Below are positions 1-12,692 of a stretch of 64,000 nt of DNA, in pieces. The DNA comes from Pagrus major (Eukaryota > Chordata > Actinopteri > Spariformes > Sparidae): the NCBI RefSeq assembly GCF_040436345.1, contig NC_133221.1, forward strand, positions 21,090,665 through 21,154,664, read 5' to 3'. A program made the position numbers and the translations under genes. Each line of letters opens with the position of its first letter. Position 1 is the stretch's first letter. The notes beneath the pieces were generated by a model. It had not been told where the DNA came from, did not search any database, and saw only the letters and a list, made by a program, of their open reading frames with translations.

Positions 1-163
1 TGTCAAGTGTCACTTGCCTTCTATGTTGTGATCTTTATCTGTGCTGGTCTTTATCGCCCACTCTGCATCCCTTTGCTGACTTCTCTGCTCTTGCATCTCT
101 CTGTTCCTTCACCCATCCCTTCATCTCCTCTTCCCTCTCCGCTCTCTCTCTTTCTTCTTCCAG

Positions 164-334
164 TCCCTAGAAGATCTGGAGGAGGCGAAGCGTAAGAAGA
201 AGAAAGAGAAGATGGGCCTGGGCTCTCTGTCGCGTGTCTTTGCCCGGGGAAAGCAGCGCAAATCCCTCGACCCCGGTTTGTTTGATGGTACTTCAACGCC
301 TGATTATTACATAGAGGAAGATGCAGACTGGTAA
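164..334 (+). CDS. kazn: Kazrin, short isoform: read-through terminal exon
   Basis: If the internal donor at 288 (G|GTACTT) is ignored, the frame runs on for 15 more codons and stops at TAA 332-334, giving the ending TPDYYIEEDADW. This matches the C-terminus of the short vertebrate kazrin isoforms that lack SAM domains. The acceptor is the AG at 162-163 after a pyrimidine-rich tract from about 121. Following DNA would be the short-isoform 3'UTR. The nearest canonical AATAAA is at 2530-2535, with ATTAAA variants at 2291 and 2336, so the UTR length is uncertain. Confidence 0.88.
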   Translation, partial: SLEDLEEAKRKKKKEKMGLGSLSRVFARGKQRKSLDPGLFDGTSTPDYYIEEDADW

Positions 335-3300
335 AAGCACACAATGTCCGAGCGAACCACCTGGAGAGCCTTTCGTGGCAATTATCAGAAGACAAGCGTG
401 TGTGTGTGAGAAGATGGGTGTGTGTTTGATGTGAGTGTGTACAGGTATGATAGTGTGCGTACCTGTGCAGTCTCACATGCATGCGTACCTGTACACGTCT
501 GAGAGTGCGTGCATGCATGCGTCAAGGCCATGTCAGAAGCTGGAAGCGCGTCTTTGCTTCGCTGAAGTGTGAAACCTTAACGAGCAAATTGCACCTGTAT
601 CTATGTATAGTCCTGTAAATACAGTGTGACACAGCGACCATGTGGATATGTTCTATTGTATCTGCCCTCCAAAAAAGGCTGTTATTGGTTCTTTTAGTTG
701 TTCTTTACATTTTGACTCTTTGTTTTCACTCAACTGGAAACTTGAAGGACTGCTGTACTTGTAAATAACAACAGTTGATGTGCACTCGTGTAAATGTCTC
801 CTTGTCCTGAATGCCTTTTGTTCTTTTTTGACATGTACCCCCCTCCTCTCACAACCTTTTAACTTAACTCCTCCCTGTTTATTGTCTTGCCTGGTCCATC
901 CCCCTCCTTCCTTCCACACTGCCATGACGAGAACAGTTTCCTGTGGGCGACATGCAGACTCCTCAAATCCACCTCTAATTCGGTTACACAACACATCCCT
1001 CAACCCGCCAAGAAAACCGTGCCCTCCTTGATGTTTGCTCAAATGAGACTTCAAAGACACCGCCAAGCAAGGAATGAACTTTCTATGCAGAACAGTTTGT
1101 TCCACGGCAACATGAAGCCAAACAGGAAATGTAAGAAATGTGTTTTCTATCTGTTAAGATAGAAGGTACATGCCTAAAGTACATGTGTGACATGCATGCA
1201 CGTAGTCCCAGTCCCCAAATGCATGTTGAACAAAACCCTACCAAACAGAAAATGTCTTTCTCTGGGTATGTTGTCGAGGAGGTGATAAAAAAAAAGAGAG
1301 GTCAGTTGCTGATTTCATGATGTTTATTCATGATTTCCTCCATTTGTTATTCAGAGAATGTTCTGATTAATGTTCAAGAGCTCAACATAGTCGCAAACTA
1401 AACATAGAACGTTTTAATCTGCACCTACAAGGCTCTTTATGTAAATTGTGTTTGAAATCTTAAAGGTCAGCAAAGTCAACAGTCACAAAGAAAACCCAGC
1501 ACTACACTTAAAGTGATGATATCATTATTCCACTTATTCATGAGGCTTTGTGCCATTTTTCTTCCTGTAGGATCTTACACTAGCTTGTAGCTATCGTTTT
1601 ATTAGTACTTACAAAGGATGTTGGGAGTAGAATTATTCTGGGAAAAGTCTAAAAAAAGAAAGCTATTATCACAAAATAAGTGATAGCTTAAACATCAATT
1701 ATACTTACATAGTAGAAATAGACTGATGGTTATTTCACCGTGAAATCAGAGCTTTAATTTAGAGGCCCGAGCACGGAGCAGACACTAAATGAGGCGTTGT
1801 AACAATAACGAGTGCCAACTCGGGAGGTCGAAAATCAGATTTAAGCAGGCTAATCAAACTGAAGTAAATGTATACCTTCTTCCATGACCCAGTGAACTCA
1901 CCAAAAATTCAGATGCAAGGTTCAGGCCACTGCTGAAAAAAGCAATTAACTTGGTACCAAAGGTTAATAGCATTTCTTCAAGCAAAAGAATGACTAGAGA
2001 CGTTGGATTATTTTCATCCTTTCATTGGACTGAGCCGGAGTCTGCACCGCCACCCCCAGGAAATCTTTTCCCTCCCTGATTTTAAACTAACACTGGGTAT
2101 TTGTCAGTCTCATCTGAAACACTGTGGAGTCACAGATTACATTGGGAGCTGTATTTAAGCACAGTGCTTGTCAAAAGAGAGCGACTGTGTAAGCAGTGAG
2201 GGGGATTATCATTTAACCCTTGGCTCAACCTACATTTGAGCTTGCAGATATTGGATTTAGAGGTGAATCATTAACGATAAGTCATCATGTATTAAATTGT
2301 ATGTATAAGAACAACAGCTCAAACAGTTTTATTTCATTAAACATTTAATGAAATGTATGAAAATCTAGGCTATTTTTATTTTTTTTTCATTCAACCAACC
2401 GTTATGATCCTCCGCTGATGGGAGGAAAAACATATCAATTGTATGAGTTTTATGTTTTGAGCCACGGTCTCTTATTTTTTTTATTGTCCACAAATATTTT
2501 ACTTTTTGTAAATGAGATAACATTACAGAAATAAAATTAATATTATTATTAAAGAGTTTTATTTAAAGTCAAAGATGTAGGCCTCAGTGGGGGACTTCTG
2601 TTGTGAGGTCCTGAGATGTTTAGAAGAAGTGGATAGTAGCGAACTTTTAAAGGCATGGCAACAAAATTACGCTCAAAAGAAGTTAATGAGAAAAAATAAG
2701 ATTATTTTAAAATAAAATAAATGACGTTGAATTTCCATGTGGCTGTCCTCTCTTTCCCTGTGACAATGTTTGTGTGTGTGTGTGTTCATTTGTTGTGGTA
2801 TGGCTCTAATCCTGATTCGTCCCTTTATGCTGGGGGGGCTGCCATTTTTAACATATGCGTTAGCCTCCCTCAGCCCTGCAAGTCCATCTGTGAGAGGACT
2901 GCATCCCAAAAGCTTCCACATGGCTTGCTTTCCTCTCTTTCCCAATTTAATTCCTTATCCACACCGAAGAGCATTTTCCTCCTCTTCCTCCTGCGATATT
3001 GACTACAACAATCAGAAAAAATGGAGGCGAGGGGAAAGGAAGCCATGTCAGATTGTTTGAACTGAACTCATATGTGTCAGCACATGGTGTCAATAATGTT
3101 CTGCTATGATATGACCCCTCACCTCTAACACTGACCCCCTCCTGTCTGACCTCCACCGGACTCTCAACACAGTGAAGTGACCCAAGAAGTAATCAATCAG
3201 ACTCAGTGAGAACAAAGGTACACCAGTCCAATTGCTTTAACAGTGAGCTCTGCTGCTGGGTTGCAAGCTGTGTTTGCAGATGCCTTCTAACTCTCACACA

Positions 3301-6300
3301 CTATCACAAAAAAACCTTGGAATAGACCATATTCACACGGCAGCCATTTTCCTCTGACATGACACTCAGGGTGTGAAGCTCAAATGTTGTACTGCCGTGT
3401 GCTGGGTTGCAAGTCATATAACCGCAGGTAATCAGACATGGTTATAATTTCACTGTTTTCCGATTGATTAGAAGCTGTAAAGACAACAGATAGTTTGATC
3501 CGGAGGGACATGAGACCATATTTCAAGGTAAAACCACAGGTTTGATTAGCTTCCATGAGACAACAGCATTAGCCAGTCCCTCCAGAAAAATGTGATTATG
3601 CAATCGCATAATTCAACGCATAATCAGTCTGCACATTTATGCGGGGGCCGCATTTTTCAAAGACGCCACACTTTGGCTGCATAAATCGCCGATTTCCAGC
3701 GCAAAATGCACAAAATATGCAGGGCTTGAATGATTTCATAATCCCCGCATTTTCGTTGCAAAAAAGTCACATATATCTTCGCAGAAAGTTTAAAAATGTT
3801 GCGTTTACTTCACACAAGAGCAGAAGAGAACTTAATTATTCCCAGCACTTTCTGTGATGTAGTATGTTTGCTTAGCATAGGAAGTCATTAGAAATGACTC
3901 TTTACATTAAGGTAGTAGCCTAGTGAGCCTAGTAACAGTGTTGGGGAATCACTTTTTTTTTCTTATTCATCAAACCGCAGTTTTTGCAAGTTCCCGCAAT
4001 TTTTGCAAGTTCCTGCAATTTTTGCAAGTTCCCGCAATTTTTGCAAGTTCCCGCAATTTTTGCAAGTTCCCGCAATTTTTGCAAATTCCCGCAATTTCAT
4101 TGCATAAAATTGCATAAATATCCCACATATTCCATCGCATTTTTTAAGAAAACGTGCCGCATAATCAAGGATTTTTGCCCGCAACAATCACAAAAAAACT
4201 CTGGAAGGACTGATTAGCATTCAACCACATTCTAGCTAACATTACTGTGTGATACAATATTGTTTAAATTTGATACAATTTGGAAAGGTGTAATCATTCA
4301 GATATATCAACACACATCTTGGAGACATTTATTTAAACACACAGGATGAAATTAAAACATAATGTTAGCTAGGAAGTTGTTGAATCAGCTAACAAGTTAT
4401 CAAATATGTTGTTTTACCTTGAAATATGGCCGAATGTGCCTCCAGATTTTCACTATCCATCATCTTTTCAGTTCCTGATCAATTGGGACCCTTTAAAATG
4501 ACAACAATTTGTCAGATTACTTTCATTTAACTTGCAACCTCAAACACAGCAGCATTAGATCATCCCAGCATTCATTCCCACCCTGAGTGTGACGTTGGGG
4601 TGAGATGGCTGCAGTGTGAATGAGGTCTGTGATGCACTTCTTCAAGTTCAATCTAATTCTGATGAAAACCATCCAAAAACAATTGAGTGCTACCATGTAT
4701 TTAATTACAGAAATACATATTTGGGGGCAAGTGTTTTTTTCTTGTGTCTTTATATGACTTTAACAACAACCTCCTGAACTGAAGTCTCTTCATGGAACTT
4801 TATATGAATCACTACTATTAGTTCAACCCTTCAGATAGACTTTACCAACAACAGTGATTGTGTGAATTTAGCCGTGATAGGAGTTGTTTTATATTTCGGT
4901 AAACAGTACAGACTTATTTCACACTGGACAAAAAAACCCATTAACTCCCACAAACATCTGGCTTTTGTTTTCAGTGAGAAAGTGCACGGTCAGTATTCAG
5001 TCCCGGGTCAAACAACTCTGCAGTAGTCAGTTATAATTCAGGGTCATAAATGATCTGGCTTGTAGTTCAAGGTGTCCTGTCAACAATTTTAAAGAAATCT
5101 ATAATAATATGATGATGCTCTATGGGGAAAATGCTTTTTAGGACACAGGATTTTTTTTTTGCTGCAATACCGCAAGTGGCCACTGGGCAAAATTGGAAGC
5201 AAATGGCACACTAGTATCCAGGTCTACAGCCAAAGCTTAGCTTAGCTTAGCAATGACTGGAAACAGGCTGGCTGCAGTATATTTACCATACATGCATCTG
5301 AATGGTATCAGTCCTCTCATCCAACTCTTGGTAAGAAAGTGAGTAAGCACAATTCCCAATATTTCAAACTTTTCTTCAAACCTCCTTTACCTATAACTCA
5401 AGCCTCAGCCAGCAGCCAGTTAGCATTGACTTAGCATAGACTTGCTGTAGCGTCATATTAACTGTACAGACATGAGAGTGGTGTCAGTTCACACATCCAA
5501 CTCTTGGCAAGCAAGTGCAGGAGCACATTTCCCAAGATGTCAGACTTTTCTTTTAACTTCCTTGCGCAAAAAATTCAAGCTACAGCCAGCAGTAGATTAG
5601 CTTAGCACAACAGCTAGTTGGCTGTAGCTTCATATTTATTATATAGACATGAGAGCAGTAACTATCTTCTAATCTCCCTGCGATGAGCGTGTATCCCAAC
5701 ATATGGAATGGATCTGTTCTTTTAAGCTACTTTACTCTCTAGCTAAACAGCTAGCAGGTGCAGTGTACTCGATACAGCACTGGCTCTCCACCTTGGGTTT
5801 AATAATGTACCTTAAATTGTGAATTAATGTCCATCTGGACTCTTGATCATTGAATAGAACATTTTTATTGCAAAATCTGGAAAGTGTCCAATTTCTAACG
5901 AATGTGCATCTTGTTACACGACACTACTTCCACCATCAGAAATGCGGCTGTATTGTAGCAATAACATCCATTACACCAGCTATTGAAGGGCACGTCTAAC
6001 GATTGATTGCTTCAACAAAACAGTCTCTTGTGTCTTATGTGAAGTGTACATACTGCTCTTGTCTCCGTACAAAAGGATTAACGATCCATTGCAGTGTTTA
6101 CAAAACACTCATGGCCTCAGATGAAGGACACAAAACTCTCGACAGTAATCACAGCCACATAGCTTCTGGATGTTCCTCTGACTCACTCCTCTTGCAGTGG
6201 GTTTTTAAAAAAGACATAAGAGGGTCAGCCCCACAGGAGGACCTAACTCTCAGGTCACAGAGAGAGCAGACTCCAACAGTTCGGCCTTCAACTGGATGTC

Positions 6301-9300
6301 AGACAGTCAATTCTGCAGTTCTTAATGTAACACGTCTTTGTTAGGGGTCTCTCGGGAATGAACAGACCTTGTGTCTGGACAAGAGTGCATTTCTGTCCAA
6401 AGAGCAGATTTATTCAGCTAAATATGAATTGCTCTCAGAGGAGCACTTACAGCAGAAGTGCACCTTCAGTTTATACATTGCTCATAGAAGGGCACATAAA
6501 AGCATTCAGTGGGAGATGAATCGCTGGAGTTGAGTTTAATAAGAATCTGTTTATTTGGTCCCGACAGTCATTCGTGAATCTCTTTTTGAGTAAACACACA
6601 GCGGTACAGTAAAGCCTGACAGAGTAGGGTTTCCATGTGCTGTCTTTGCTGGGAACACACAAAGAGACAGAAGCATGGAGGAAGCAAAGAACCTGTTGAC
6701 TTATTCGCTGGTCTGTTTCAAAATGAAATTAATCTTTATATTTCCACTAAAAGAATAATAATAAGAAAATGGATGTTTTGGCAAGTAAAGGATGCAACAG
6801 GTCATTTTTGTCATTTGACAAAAACGTGAAGTACTGAGGAGACTTTTACATTCCTGATGTTTGATGTGTACGGTTCAGAATTTAAATGTGTCAAAACAAA
6901 TTTTTATTTTTTTTCCTCCATTTTGTTAATTAGTTTTCAGGATTGAAAAAGAAACATTATTTAGGCAAAAGTTCAGGAAAAAATCTTAATCTTGGAAGCA
7001 GGGGTGGTGTGATATGCTGTAATTGACGATAACTGATGTTAAAAAAAGAAATATCACACATATGATAACATCAGGTGACTAATTCAGCACAGATTTAAGG
7101 CCTTGTGTTTGCCTTTTCAGCATTCAGTCAGTGTAATTCTACTTGTCGACTTGTTTTTTACAGTTATGGTTACAGACTCACTCTCTGCCTCCCCACACTC
7201 ACATTTTGAGTGTAATTGTTTTTGCCAAAAATCAGAGACAAAACACACAGTAAACAGAGTTAAAGATAAATTTGACTGATAGCATTTTTTTTCCTAATTT
7301 TCTATAGTTACCGTGATGATATTGTTAGCCCTACGTGGAAGTATGCTCTTAGTTTGATTCTCCTAAATTCCCTCTGCCGTAACAGCCATGGTAAACAACT
7401 TTTTGATGAAATAAGTGTCTGTGCTTAAGAACGTACAGAACTAATGAAAGAGCTAATTAGCCTACTTACAAAATGATCAAATGGCCGGAGTGAGGTTGTT
7501 AAAGGGCCGCGTTCTGCTCACGGGCCGCAGGTTGAACAGGTCTGACGTACTGTAGGGCGAAGATTCTGTCTGACTGAACTCTCAGGTGGATGCTTTTGGT
7601 CATGGCTCATTAACCTCCCAGGAGTCCTCAGTTTTAGCACTGATATACAGTCAGTGGGTGAGTGGGGAGTACAGCTATACTCTGGGGACTGAATGAGGAG
7701 CTGTCCAGTATTTGTGCTGATGTGGAGGTTTTCAGTGAATATTAGAGGAGACAGGTGACTTTGAGGTCTGTCATTTTTGGTGTCAAATAGAATAAAAAAA
7801 AGTTGCTGCATCGGCTGTCAATGAAAAGATGACACAAACCGCACAACACCAGCGGCTGAACGTATTCCACACATGCTTATATTGTGAGCAAGCAGAACAA
7901 TGATGATATGTTCAATCTTGTAAGCGATTCATGATGCTTTACCAACTGCTGAGCACAAAGCTGGTGCTAGGTTGCCACCCGCTGGTGAAGACACAGTAAT
8001 GGTGAAACAAAGTGAACTGGCCAATATTTTCTAGGCTTCATTCATCCAGACTTTGAAATCTTCAGAAAAATGTAAACAGGAAACATTTTACCCAACTTAG
8101 TAACATCACAGGTAAGCAACATAAGACTATAGGGAATCACTGAAGGAGCATTTATGGGACATATTTCAATCTCAAGGCAGAATTTAGCCGCAGTAAATAA
8201 TGATAATGAGAGGCAGATTTAATGTGATCATGATGCATCAAAATATCAGGGTTTTTTTTTTCTTTTCACTGAGCTGTAGCTGGAGGCTGATTTTGACAGA
8301 TGAGTCATGTTCATTCGATAGCTCTAACAGCTGTCCGTTTAATGGACTCCTGAAGTGTGGAGCCTGTTTATAAAAGCTGCAACTTTGTTTACAGCATCAC
8401 TGGCAAACGCTCGGCTTGTTGTCAGGCAGCCAACGGCTTAGGATGTTGTGAGGAGATGGGTGTTTATTTTGAAGAAATTACTCACCATCTACTTTTGATT
8501 TCCCCCCACTAGACTGAATTAACATTTTGTTTTCTCATCGCTCACTATACCCACGACCACCTCTGCCTTCACTCACACCCTCAACCACATCACCCACATG
8601 TCACCCCTCCCCCCTCTGCCCCCCACCCGCCCACTCAGACTCGGACAGCCTCTCCAGTCCCACCCGCCACAGCCTCAGCCTGTCAGACGGGGAGGACCAA
8701 CTGGACCGCCTCCAGCAGGTGGAGCTGGCCAGGACCACACCCATGTCCCTGTGGAGGGCGGGCACCGTGCAGGCCTGGCTTGAGGTTGTCATGGCGATGC
8801 CCATGTACATCCGCACCTGCTCAGAAAATGTCAAGAGTGGAAAGGTAGGATAAAATCAGTGGCATGATGCCTGTGGACTCACTTTGCATTTTAGTTGCAT
8901 TCATAGTTTGCTTCTTCGACATCTTGCAGGTTTTGCTCGGGCTGACAGATGAAGACCTGGAGCTCGGTTTAGGTGTCAGCAGCTTAATGCATCGCCGAAA
9001 ACTCCGGCTGGCCATTGAGGATTACAGAGATGCTGAGAATGGTAGAGGGTGAGGATGGGAAACAGCGTTCTTGTTTAAACTGCACATAATGCAGTAGTGC
9101 AATAGGGCCATCTGTTGGTGATTTATAGTAGCAACATTTACAAAGTGTAGCGTGGGGTCATCTTCCAGAAGTCATAATATTGACTTTAACTAGAGAGATA
9201 AATGTTTTGGCATAAAGTTTCAATACATGCAACAGTCTCATTGTCTAAACAACGGGTTTGAAAACTTCCTCTTACAGATTAATGACACGCAGGTCAGTTC

Positions 9301-12300
9301 AACTAGAAACTCCACCAGTCCAGAAATAATCTGGTGATCTGTCAACACTATCAAATAGAATAGGTTGAACGGTCAATTCACCCAAATCACAAGTAAAACA
9401 ATCATATTTCCCCACTGACCCTGTGGTATTTAGACATGCAGCTGCTGTAGTTTGGGATTTATGTGCCCACGATTTGAAATATTCAGTTATGCAATGTCGA
9501 AGCGTTGGGAAATTTTATTTGAAAAATATCCACAAACGTTACAGTAAACAGTTGTCTTTGGAACTACTTTATAGCAAAGATATAGTCAGCTAGGGACTAG
9601 CAATAATTATCTTCTTGACTAGCCATAAAATTGTGAGGCATTCTCATCATAATTTTCATAAATAAATAAATTTTCACAAATGTCAACCTCATGGTGGTGT
9701 TCGAGAAAAAGTCAGGGGATCGCCGAAATCTGTGAAATACTCTAGGGACCATCAATATATGTACAAAATCCCATGGCGATCCATCCGATAGATATTGAGA
9801 TTTTTAAGTCGAAACAGACCAACAGACATTGCCCTCCATAAGGCTGGTCTATGCTCATGGGTGGAGCAAGTAAGAAATAGTGATTCTTCTGTGATTTAAG
9901 TGAAGTGACCCTTTAAGAAACGGTTGCTCTGTTTGTCTGCAGGTTGTCCAAAGCTGCAGACATGGACCACCACTGGGTGGCCAAGGCCTGGTTAAGTGAT
10001 GTGGGCTTGCCTCAGTACTCCCAGGCCTTTCACAACCACTTGGTAGACGGGCGCATGCTGAATTCACTGACACGTCGTGACCTTGAACGTCACCTCAACA
10101 TCACCAAGAAGTTCCACCAGGTCAGCTTGCTGCTGGGCATCGAACTGCTGCACTTACTCAGTTTCGACAAGGAGGTGAGTGAGAGTCCGCACAGGACAGC
10201 AGTGAATATACTTGTGTATCCTCTAGTGGGAGGTGAAAATAGAAGCTATCAGTCTAATAATAGGTTTGTTAAAATGGTTTCCAGGCACTGCAGGCTCGCC
10301 GGATACAGTGCGAGCACCAGAACGTGGATCCATTGGTATGGACCTCTCATCGGGTCATCAAATGGATCAAAGATATAGACATGAAGGTGGGAACAGAGAG
10401 AAAACACTCACTATGCTAACAATTTATTATCTTCTTAAAACTCACATCTTCTTGAAACAAAAACCGCAGCTGACAAATTGTCAAGCAGAAGTTGTCAGCA
10501 AACACTTTGATTAAATATTAATAACCAAGGCACACTGATGTATTGAGCATTATAAGAATGCTATCACGTGGCACTGTGGGTAATCGAGGCTCTTGTGTTT
10601 GCTCAGTGCTCCCTATCTCCACAGAGTGATACAAGGCCTTTGTTGTTGTATCTCTAAGCTGCTACTAGTTGATTACAAAGCCTTTCAGATTATGTTGCAA
10701 TATGAATATCCCCAGTCAACATTGTCTACTGTGTTGGCACAGGAGGAACACATGTTTCCATTATGAGGCATGACCCGATCAGGGTGAGGAGAGATAAGGC
10801 CGTCTGGACTGACATCCTGTTAATATCCTCAGGGAGCGTGAATACATGCTGACATTAATAAATCAATATGTTCTTTGTCTCGGAGCTAATTCAACATATT
10901 TTTTGGAGACTGTTGATATCAGAGACTCATTTAGTCAGTAATAGCCACAGTGTCACATCAGAGAATTTCAAAATTTCACTCTTTGACCTTCTTCCCACCC
11001 ACCTGTCCAGGAGTTTGCAGAAAATCTTCTAAACAGTGGAGTTCACGGTGCTGTCATGGTGCTTGACCCCTCGTTTAACACTGACTCCATGGCAACAGCG
11101 ATGGGGATCCCCAACGGCAAGCACATGGTTCGACGACACCTTGTTGAGGAGATGAAAGCCCTGATTGGCTCGGCCAGGTGAGAGGAGACGATCACATACA
11201 GAAACACAGGACAGACCCTACAGTATAAAGAGCAGATTCCATAAAGGGACAGTTCACCCAAAAATCAAAAATACATTTTTCCCTCTTACCTGTGATGCTG
11301 TTTATCCATTCAGATTGTTTTTGTGCGGGCTGCTTGGTTTTGGGGATATCGGCTGTAAAGATGTCTGCCCTTAACTCTTATTTAATGTAGATGGCACAGA
11401 TGTTTGGTGCCATCCAGTGTCAAAATTATACATTTGAAAAACTCAACAGCAAAGTCTCTTTTCAAAAAATCATGATGGTGGCTACTCAAGATTGTTTTGG
11501 AAAAGTTTTCTTTCTACCAACACGCCAACCTCCGCTTATATAGTAAATCTGGTTGGGCAGTGAGATAGCTAGCTTATTTCTCCAAAACCAAACAATCCAT
11601 TTTTTTATATTTTGGGGTGAACTGTCCCTTTAACTTCAGAGGGACAATCTCTAATAATATAGGCTGTATTTTTCTGTAAATGTTGTACGAAGGTATAATC
11701 TAGTGTCTTTGCAGCTGTCGTCAACTCTCTGCCCCTTCACATGTGCCCTGCAGGGCGGATACCAAGCAAGACAACGAGCATCTCGGCCAGGGAACACCAC
11801 CGACCCTCCTCCGCCAGAACTCTGTGGGCAGACCGCCCAGCTCTACGGGACGACACACTGATGACGAAGGCTCGCTGAGAAGGAGGGCTGTCAAGGTGGG
11901 GAAAAAGTTACTGTACTGGAAACTGACATGAGTCATTTCTTTGGACTTCAGAGTCAAAATCAGGCTCCGTCACTTTTACTCTGCAATAGGACTTTAACCA
12001 ATGATGATTTTCAGTATCAATTAATCTGCAGATTATTTTCCAGATTAAGTGATGTAACATTCGATCTAGAAAATTTGAAAAAGTCCAAAGTGATATCTTT
12101 AAATGTCTTGTTTTGTCAGTATAAAACCCAAAGATAGTCAGTTTAATGTGATATAGAACAGCAGAAAGCAGGAAATATCCATATTTGAGTGGCTGAAAAC
12201 AGAATATTCTACCATTTTTTACATTAAAATTTTTTTTAACGATAGATTGGTTATCAAATAGTTCTCAATTTCTGTCCATCGGCTAATCATTGTAGCTCTC

Positions 12301-12692
12301 GTAGCTTTGTGCGAACGTATTTCAAGGCATTAGAATATTTCCACAACACAGATTTGACACAGCAGGTATACAATATAAACGCCGCAGACAATCTTGTTTG
12401 GCAGCAGTCTGAACACAAGAATCACAAAAACTCAAATTATGCTCATAAATAGAAAAAGATGCCTAAATAACACAGCAAAGAAAATATTTCCCCCGTGGAA
12501 ATAAACAGAAACAAGCTGTGTTTTCTGTTCCAGCCTCCAACAGGGTTCAGCCCCAAAGGCCGCAACGGGCGGGACCTGAGCTGCCACAGCAGCTACGGCT
12601 CCCTGCCTCGGGAAGTTCGAGACCAGACTCCTCCCAGAACCGAGGGGAGCCCGATCCGCGGTTACACCAGCATCGAGGTCACCAACGTGTGA
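164..12692 (+). CDS. kazn: Kazrin, long SAM-containing isoform (3' portion of gene)
   Basis: Kazrin is a cytoplasmic scaffold linked to desmosomes, periplakin and endosome traffic. Exons joined with matching phase: 164-287, 8639-8844, 8930-9048, 9943-10174, 10285-10386, 11011-11177, 11754-11895, 12534-12692 (TGA 12690-12692). The first exon carries a basic stretch (EEAKRKKKKEK, likely nuclear-localisation type) and GKQRKSLDPGLFD. Exon two restarts with DSDSLSSP, the junction known in vertebrate kazrin. Three SAM-like segments follow: WLEVVMAMPMY onward (8639-9048), WVAKAWLSDVGLPQYSQAF (9943-10174) and VIKWIKDIDMK plus EFAENLLNSGVHG (10285-11177). The tail is shorter and more diverged than in mammals but ends GYTSIEVTNV, close to human. 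The 5' exons, including the coiled coil, lie before position 1. Family assignment is firm; choice between fish paralogues kazna and kaznb cannot be made here. Confidence 0.95.
335..3323. other. kazn short-isoform 3'UTR and start of large intron
   Basis: No further coding exon is supported here. The first kilobase has GT-rich and UTR-like composition (tgtaaatacagtgtg, TTTTGACTCTTTG). A short (TG)n tract lies near 2770-2786. Open frames are short, without family resemblance or paired splice sites. Confidence 0.5.
3574..4212. mobile_element. Nested non-autonomous DNA transposon (hAT-like MITE)
   Basis: Termini CAGTCCCTCCAGA and TCTGGAAGGACTG are near-perfect inverted repeats. They are flanked by a direct ATTAGC on both sides (3568-3573 and 4213-4218), a likely target-site duplication, possibly a decayed 8-bp one. 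The interior contains GCATAATC-type palindromic words and the minisatellite at 3977-4098. No transposase is coded. Superfamily assignment rests on termini and target-site length and is tentative. Confidence 0.78.
3977..4098. repeat. 19-bp minisatellite
   Basis: About six tandem copies of a 19-bp unit, GCAAGTTCCCGCAATTTTT, with few changes. The unit stays open in several frames and makes spurious repetitive peptides (SRNFCKF-like) on both strands. It is not a gene and not CRISPR, since there are no unique spacers. Confidence 0.9.
5215..5710. repeat. Degenerate tandem repeat, three units of about 170 bp
   Basis: Three successive blocks share the order: a TTAGCTTAGCA-like start, a GGCTGCAGTAT or TTGCTGTAGCGTCAT segment, ACATGAGAG, CATCCAACTCTTGG, then CCCAA with ACTTTTCTT. 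The third block is truncated. The composition resembles common teleost intronic repeats. No coding potential. Confidence 0.6.
5711..8638. other. Remainder of large kazn intron
   Basis: Nothing with coding support was found. Open frames at 6003-6344, 6471-6829 and 7518-7811 have no recognisable domain and no flanking splice signals in phase. The last 130 bases before the acceptor at 8637-8638 are strongly C/T rich, as expected of a polypyrimidine tract. Confidence 0.5.
9371..9915. mobile_element. MITE-like element in kazn intron
   Basis: The ends are inverted copies: GGTCAATTCACCCAAA at the left, and GGTCACTTCACTTAAA as the reverse complement of the right. The right part contains the teleost-wide phrase CCATGGCGATCCATCCGATAG, suggesting an older repeat fragment inside. 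No protein coded. Confidence 0.6.
11243..11632. mobile_element. MITE with AAAGGGACAGTTCACCC termini
   Basis: The left end AAAGGGACAGTTCACCC and right end GGGGTGAACTGTCCCTTT form clear terminal inverted repeats around about 390 bp of non-coding sequence, in the kazn intron after the exon ending at 11177. This terminal motif is very common in teleost introns. Confidence 0.78.
11985..12300. repeat. Dispersed teleost repeat (ATTAATCTGCAGATTATT family)
   Basis: Contains paired ATTAATC / GATTAAT words, a middle block GTCTTGTTTTGTC...AACCCAAAGATA, and a TTTGAG...CTG block near the right end. Related copies lie at about 32905-33215 and 51190-51455. It sits in the last kazn intron. Confidence 0.65.

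Larger units (their letters stand above)
3324..4628. mobile_element. Foldback element with long inverted arms, interrupted by a second element
   Basis: The left arm (about 3324-3573) and right arm (about 4219-4628) are diverged inverted copies. The left reads TTCACACGGCAGCCAT, then CATATTTCAAGGTAAAAC; the reverse complement of the right reads TTCACACTGCAGCCAT, then CATATTTCAAGGTAAAAC. No transposase frame is present, so it is non-autonomous. A second copy of the family lies near 26155-26480. The centre is occupied by the separate element at 3574-4212. Confidence 0.75.

Noticed and set aside
51-518. 155-codon minus-strand frame at window start
   Set aside because: Lies antisense to the kazn exon and GT-rich UTR; His/Thr-rich low-complexity peptide.
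3977-4098. Possible CRISPR array
   Set aside because: The units are contiguous and near identical, without unique spacers, and the genome is eukaryotic.
3963-4217. Repetitive open frames on both strands with SRNFCKF-like or NCGNLQKL-like units
   Set aside because: They are translations of the 19-bp minisatellite inside a transposon. No start context, splice sites or homology.
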